Source: Acidobacteriaceae bacterium (GTDB lineage Bacteria; Acidobacteriota; Terriglobia; Terriglobales; Acidobacteriaceae). Taken from it: 10,427 nucleotides of DNA. Both the position numbers and the translations under genes were made by a program. The stretch lies in contig PMXH01000466.1 in NCBI GenBank assembly GCA_003165855.1, forward strand, positions 1 through 10,427, given 5' to 3'. This document shows positions 7,656 to 10,427 of this stretch, piece by piece; within the stretch, counting starts at the first letter, position 1, and each line of letters begins with the position of its first letter. The notes beneath the pieces were generated by a model, which was given only the letters and a program-made list of their open reading frames with translations, searched no databases and was not told where the DNA came from.

Positions 7656-7686
7656 ATTTTATACTTGACACCCAGGGCGTGCGAAA
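7656..7686 (-). promoter_or_regulatory. Possible agaR promoter
   Basis: On the minus strand TATAAAAT (7656-7663) is a good -10-like element. Seventeen bases upstream of TATAAA is TTTCGC (7681-7686), a poor -35 that coincides with the CTTTCG operator half-site. This overlaps the agaS promoter on the other strand, so one repressor could control both directions. Between here and the agaR start (7547-7655) I see no other recognisable element. Confidence 0.3.
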
Positions 7687-7693
7687 GTAAGAG
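7665..7693 (+). promoter_or_regulatory. agaS-kinase operon promoter
   Basis: A perfect -35 TTGACA (7665-7670), a 17-base spacer and a weak -10 TAAGAG (7688-7693) are followed by an AT-rich TTATAAAA. The weak -10 alongside a perfect -35 matches the glycosidase promoter, where TAAATG sits in the same place. The transcript would have a leader of roughly 215 bases before the preferred agaS start. Confidence 0.5.
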
Positions 7694-7717
7694 TTATAAA
7701 ACGCAATGATACGAAAC
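7682..7717 (+). promoter_or_regulatory. Tandem CGAAA operator elements at the agaS promoter
   Basis: Two direct CGAAA elements lie exactly 30 bases apart, about three helical turns: CGAAAGTAA at 7682-7690 just before the -10, and CAATGATACGAAAC at 7704-7717 near the expected transcription start. The first is identical over nine bases to the element in the glycosidase promoter; the second agrees with the glycosidase element at 11 of 14 positions. DeoR-family repressors commonly bind such directly repeated TTTCG/CGAAA boxes, so AgaR is the obvious candidate ligand. Confidence 0.55.
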
Positions 7718-7739
7718 CTCGTGCGGCTTGTCTTTGTAC

Positions 7740-7790
7740 CACGGGTTTTCGCTGGTCTCGGGGGTTTGCGAGAGCCAGGCGTTGCCCGTG
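7740..7790 (+). other. Two-tier hairpin in the agaS leader
   Basis: CACGGG (7740-7745) pairs with CCCGTG (7785-7790), and inside it CTGGTCTCG (7752-7760) pairs with CGAGAGCCAG (7769-7778) with one bulged base. Symmetrical six-base internal loops separate the tiers and the apical loop is GGGGTTTG. It lies in the long leader between promoter and agaS. No T-run follows, so it is not an intrinsic terminator. It matches no riboswitch family that I can recognise. It could be a regulatory or stabilising RNA structure, or chance pairing in GC-rich DNA. Confidence 0.35.
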
Positions 7791-7865
7791 ACTGCGCGAT
7801 CGGCTGCAAGCATCCCGCGATTGAAAAGGGCGCAGGGTTTTGGTATGAGCCGTGACGGCTAAATC

Positions 7866-7886
7866 GCTGCACCGAAGCAATGCAGC
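7866..7886 (+). other. Small hairpin just upstream of the agaS ribosome binding site
   Basis: GCTGCA (7866-7871) and TGCAGC (7881-7886) are perfect six-base complements around a nine-base loop. The structure ends 16 bases before the strong ribosome binding site. A near-palindrome, AGCCGT-G-ACGGCT (7848-7860), lies just before it. Either could affect translation of agaS or be a chance feature. Confidence 0.25.
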
Positions 7887-7903
7887 ACCGGTATATCGAA
7901 AAG

Positions 7904-7920
7904 AGGAGGTTTTGCGGGTG
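7904..7920 (+). promoter_or_regulatory. Ribosome binding site and GTG start of agaS
   Basis: GAGGAGGT (7903-7910) stands seven bases before an in-frame GTG at 7918-7920. This is the only strong ribosome binding site near the gene, and it decides the start against an upstream GTG at 7852 that has none at a useful distance and would add 22 basic residues with no clear family counterpart. Confidence 0.75.
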
Positions 7921-9117
7921 AATGCCCTTGCTGAATTATTGAGTCTTCCGGACGCCGAGAAAGGCGCTCGCGGGCTGGTCCATACCCCTGCGGAAATCGC
8001 GCAGCAGCCCGAGACCTGGCTGTCCACCTTCGAACTTTTCCGGAGAAAACAGGCCCAGATCGCAGAATTTCTTTCGCTCGCGGGAGTGGGAGCAAACCCA
8101 AGCTCCAGGCTCACGGTTTTCCTCATCGGCGCTGGGACCTCGGACTACATTGGGCAATCTCTTACCTATCTTCTTCGCAGGTGTTGGCACTGCGATGTGA
8201 TCGCCGTTCCGAGCACGGATCTGCTAACGCACATGGATGAATTGCTGTTTGCCGAGAGGAGGTATCTCTGGATTCATTTTTCGCGGTCCGGGGACACCCC
8301 GGAAGGAGTTGGGGTATGGGAGGCCGCTCGCAAGAATCGTCCGGACATTCACCACCTCGTGATCTCGTGCAATGCGAACGGTCGAATGATCCGCGAGAGC
8401 GCCGATGAACCGCGAGCATTCGGTATTTGCTTAGATGACGCCGTGAATGATCGCGGCCTGGCTATGACTAGTTCCTTCACTAACATGGTGATCTTCGGTC
8501 AGTGTCTGGCGCATGTTAACGATTTGGTTCGATATGAAGAAGTGCTGTTGCGACTGGTCCAGGCGGGCAGGCATTTTCTGCCGCGCGCCGCAGATCGCGC
8601 GTCGGCGTTAGCGAAAGAGTCGTACACCAAAGCTTGTTTCGTCGGCTCGGGACCCCTGAGGGCGGTGGCGAGGGAATCTGCCCTCAAGCTGCTGGAGCTG
8701 ACTGCAGGGAAGACCTTGACTATGTCGGAGTCGGTGCTGGGACTCCGCCACGGTCCCATGGCAGCTTTGGATCAAGACACGCTGTTCGTTTGCTTTCTTT
8801 CGGGCAATCGGCGCACACAGCAGTACGAGCGGGATTTGCTCGAGGAGATCAAAGTAAAACAGCTGGTCCGATCCAGGATTGTTGTGGCCGGGGGCGATCT
8901 CCCGGACAAGGACTCTGTCGCTGAAGATTATTTGACACCCAATCTGACGCCTACTGCCCCAAGCGATATAGGCGATGACTACCGCGCTCCGGTGGACGTG
9001 ATGTTCGGGCAACTGCTGGGTTTGTTTTTGTCGCTCAGGTGGAAGCTGCGGCCCGATTGTCCAAGTCCAAATGGCGCCATCAGCCGAGTGGTACAGCATG
9101 TCAGCATTCACCACTAA
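7918..9117 (+). CDS. agaS: AgaS, galactosamine-6-phosphate deaminase/isomerase (SIS family)
   Basis: A cytoplasmic enzyme of 399 residues with two SIS (sugar isomerase) domains. AgaS proteins convert galactosamine-6-phosphate to tagatose-6-phosphate and ammonia. Domain one shows the phosphate-binding loop GAGTSDYIG (71-79) and FSRSGDTPEG (121-130). The family hallmark NDRGLAMTSS is at 177-186. Domain two shows GSGPLRAVARESALKLLELTAG (243-264, key residues Gly243, Ser244, Glu253), RHGP (277-280) and the C-terminal DCPSPNGAISRVVQ-V-IH. These match E. coli AgaS segment by segment, including TPAEI--QP-W near the start. The kinase gene follows after 42 bases in the same direction, and the divergent agaR supports galactosamine control. 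The start at GTG 7918 is chosen from the ribosome binding site. A related GlmS-type or glucosamine-specific role is less likely, since no glutaminase domain is present and NDRG-AMTSS is typical of AgaS. Confidence 0.9.
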   Translation: MNALAELLSLPDAEKGARGLVHTPAEIAQQPETWLSTFELFRRKQAQIAEFLSLAGVGANPSSRLTVFLIGAGTSDYIGQSLTYLLRRCWHCDVIAVPSTDLLTHMDELLFAERRYLWIHFSRSGDTPEGVGVWEAARKNRPDIHHLVISCNANGRMIRESADEPRAFGICLDDAVNDRGLAMTSSFTNMVIFGQCLAHVNDLVRYEEVLLRLVQAGRHFLPRAADRASALAKESYTKACFVGSGPLRAVARESALKLLELTAGKTLTMSESVLGLRHGPMAALDQDTLFVCFLSGNRRTQQYERDLLEEIKVKQLVRSRIVVAGGDLPDKDSVAEDYLTPNLTPTAPSDIGDDYRAPVDVMFGQLLGLFLSLRWKLRPDCPSPNGAISRVVQHVSIHH

Positions 9118-9146
9118 CCGAATGCGCCGTCACACTCAAGAACGCG

Positions 9147-9162
9147 AAAGGAGTACTCATTG
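9147..9162 (+). promoter_or_regulatory. Ribosome binding site and TTG start of the kinase
   Basis: AAAGGAG (9147-9153) lies six bases before TTG at 9160-9162, which immediately precedes the family's first beta strand (IEVCVVGE). This supports an unusual TTG start in the agaS operon. Confidence 0.7.
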
Positions 9163-10122
9163 ATCGAGGTGTGCGTTGTCGGGGAGCTTAACCTGGATCT
9201 GATCCTGTATGGGTTGCCCAAAGAACTGCCGGTTGATAGAGAGTTGCTGGCCAGCGGCCTGGCCTTCACCTTGGGAAGCTCCTCGGCGATCCTCGCCCAT
9301 AACCTGTGCGTGCTGGGCACGCGAGTTGGTTTTATTTCGAAGATCGGTGGCGACCCTCTTGGGAAAATAGCGGTGGAGCGGCTGTCCGCCGTGGGGGTTG
9401 ACACCAGCCGCGTAAAGCAAGCCACCAGCAAGACGTCCACCGGGCTCACGGTTGTGCTGCCTCACACTCAGCATCGGTATATCTTGACGTATCCGGGGAC
9501 GATGTTTGAGATGCAGTATTCAGACATCGACATGGACTATGTCCGCGGAGCACGTCATCTGCATCTTTCCTCCTTCTTTTTGCACCGCGCTCTGCGGCCG
9601 CGGATTTTGAACTTGTTCCGGCAGGCGAAGGAAGCGGGTCTCACAACGTCCCTTGATACCAACGATGATCCGGAAAATCTATGGGGACAGGACTTGCACG
9701 AAGTCCTGAAACATGTCGACCTGTTTTTTCCGAACGATCGCGAAGCGAAGAAGATCGCACGGACGTCGGATCTTTCGGAAGCGCTCAATTTCTTGGCCGG
9801 ACTCTGTAAGATAGTCGTGGTGAAACGCGGCTCGGGGTCCGCTATTTGCCGCAGAGGAGATGAGCAGTGGAGCCAGGCGCCACCGAGTGTGAACATCGCC
9901 GATGACGTCGGCGCCGGCGACACCTTCAATGCGGGCTTCCTTTACCTGTACTTGCGCGGAGGCAAACTGGAAGACTGCCTGGCCTTCGCCAACATTGCCG
10001 CTGCGTACTCGGTGACAAAGGAGGGAGGCACGGAAGCGTTTCGAGATCGTGCGGAATTGCTCAGCTTCATGCGTCGGCAGTGGGCTTCCATGGGCAGAGG
10101 AACTTTTCCTTTGAACGGCTAG
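9160..10122 (+). CDS. PfkB (ribokinase-like) sugar kinase, probably tagatose-6-phosphate or amino-sugar kinase
   Basis: A cytoplasmic ATP-dependent carbohydrate kinase of 320 residues. Visible family features are the N-terminal substrate strand VVGELNLDLIL (6-16), the first PfkB signature region with LGSSSAILAHNL--LG---GFISKIGGDPLG (38-68), the NxxE metal motif as NDRE (192-195), VVKRGSGS (220-227), and the second signature DDVGAGDTFNAGF (248-260) with catalytic base Asp254. The usual GG-AAN of signature one is replaced by GSSSAIL, so the substrate pocket is not standard. The gene follows agaS at 42 bases and is probably co-transcribed. By context it may phosphorylate tagatose-6-phosphate (as LacC does) or the free amino sugar to feed AgaS; the sequence does not decide between them. 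Ribokinase, fructokinase or KDG-kinase activity cannot be excluded. No terminator is obvious in the 14 bases before the convergent gene. Confidence 0.85.
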   Translation: MIEVCVVGELNLDLILYGLPKELPVDRELLASGLAFTLGSSSAILAHNLCVLGTRVGFISKIGGDPLGKIAVERLSAVGVDTSRVKQATSKTSTGLTVVLPHTQHRYILTYPGTMFEMQYSDIDMDYVRGARHLHLSSFFLHRALRPRILNLFRQAKEAGLTTSLDTNDDPENLWGQDLHEVLKHVDLFFPNDREAKKIARTSDLSEALNFLAGLCKIVVVKRGSGSAICRRGDEQWSQAPPSVNIADDVGAGDTFNAGFLYLYLRGGKLEDCLAFANIAAAYSVTKEGGTEAFRDRAELLSFMRRQWASMGRGTFPLNG

Positions 10123-10136
10123 AGGGATCGCGGCGA

Positions 10137-10427
10137 TTAAGCTGCGGCCAGATAGACGTAACGCAGAATAAATAGGATCGTGAGAATCCAAACCAGCGCG
10201 TTTACTTCGCGAATCTTGCCCGCCGCAACTTTCACGACGGTGTAGGAAATCAGACCGAGGCTGAGGCCGGTCGCGATGCTGAAGGTAAGAGGCGTGGCCA
10301 GCATGGTGATAAATGCCGGGACGGCCTCACTGAATTCCTGCCACGCGATCTGCGCAATGGATTGCGTCATCAGAACGCCGACTAGAATCAACGCGGGGGC
10401 CGTCGCGTAGGCCGGAATCGCGGTGGC
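10137..10427 (-). CDS. NCS2 / AzgA-type purine permease, C-terminal end (partial)
   Basis: The last 96 residues of an inner-membrane nucleobase transporter; the gene runs off the right edge without a stop, so its start is outside. The frame reads IPAYATAPALILVGVLM at its visible beginning, then EAVPAFITMLATPLTFSIATG, a helix GLISYTVVKVAAGK, and a final hydrophobic helix ending YLAAA. This order is typical of the GhxP/PbuG/AzgA guanine-hypoxanthine-adenine proton symporters of the NCS2 superfamily. An internal TTG at 10389-10391 is not the start. It converges on the kinase gene with a 14-base gap and shows no functional link to amino-sugar use. Confidence 0.8.
   Translation of the reverse strand, partial: ATAIPAYATAPALILVGVLMTQSIAQIAWQEFSEAVPAFITMLATPLTFSIATGLSLGLISYTVVKVAAGKIREVNALVWILTILFILRYVYLAAA

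Noticed and set aside
7740..7790. Leader hairpin as a tRNA or intrinsic terminator
   Set aside because: No cloverleaf, T-loop consensus or CCA end can be formed, and no T-run follows the stem.
7852..7854. Upstream GTG as the start of AgaS
   Set aside because: No ribosome binding site at a suitable distance, and the added 22 residues have no counterpart at the start of E. coli AgaS; GTG 7918 has an ideal site.
7600..8126. Minus-strand frames of 90 and 155 codons across the divergent region and the agaS start
   Set aside because: Arg/Pro-rich translations with no motifs; they run over the perfect -35, the operators and the strong agaS ribosome binding site.
10123..10136. Terminator between the kinase and permease genes
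   Set aside because: The gap is 14 bases with no stem and no T-run.

Overview
The window looks like chromosomal DNA of a free-living heterotroph, most likely an acidobacterium (Acidobacteriota). This is inferred from three things: the style of the HisA protein, a very long secreted protein ending in tandem ASH (SPD-2/Hydin-type) repeats, and frequent GTG and TTG starts with strong Shine-Dalgarno sequences. No ribosomal RNA, tRNA, insertion sequence, phage gene or CRISPR array is visible.

Layout. At the left edge is a plus-strand hisA (histidine biosynthesis). It converges on a large minus-strand gene (745-4218) for a secreted astacin-family zinc metalloprotease with a PEGA-like domain, an IPT/TIG-like domain and four C-terminal ASH repeats. 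Upstream of the protease, on the same strand, lies an exported clan-D (GH36-like) alpha-galactosidase or alpha-N-acetylgalactosaminidase (4404-6497). Next is a minus-strand AgaR-like DeoR-family repressor (6770-7546). A 371-base divergent regulatory region separates it from a plus-strand pair: agaS (aldose-ketose isomerase/deaminase of the SIS family) and a PfkB-family sugar kinase, 42 bases apart. The right edge holds the C-terminal end of an NCS2-type purine permease, convergent with the kinase and probably unrelated.

How the genes fit together. AgaR, AgaS and a PfkB kinase are the core of a galactosamine/N-acetylgalactosamine catabolic route. AgaS converts galactosamine-6-phosphate to tagatose-6-phosphate, which a PfkB kinase could phosphorylate to the bisphosphate. 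The glycosidase could supply the sugar from outside the cytoplasm. The best evidence in the DNA for a single regulon is that the glycosidase promoter and the agaS promoter carry the same module: a perfect TTGACA, then 11-12 bases, then CGAAAGTAA. A second motif, CAATRAWACGAAA, occurs inside the glycosidase module and just downstream of the agaS one. It resembles the TTTCG-rich operators known for AgaR-type repressors. The agaS leader is unusually long and contains a two-tier inverted repeat that may be an RNA structure. The deacetylase, aldolase and transporter expected for a full pathway are not in this window.
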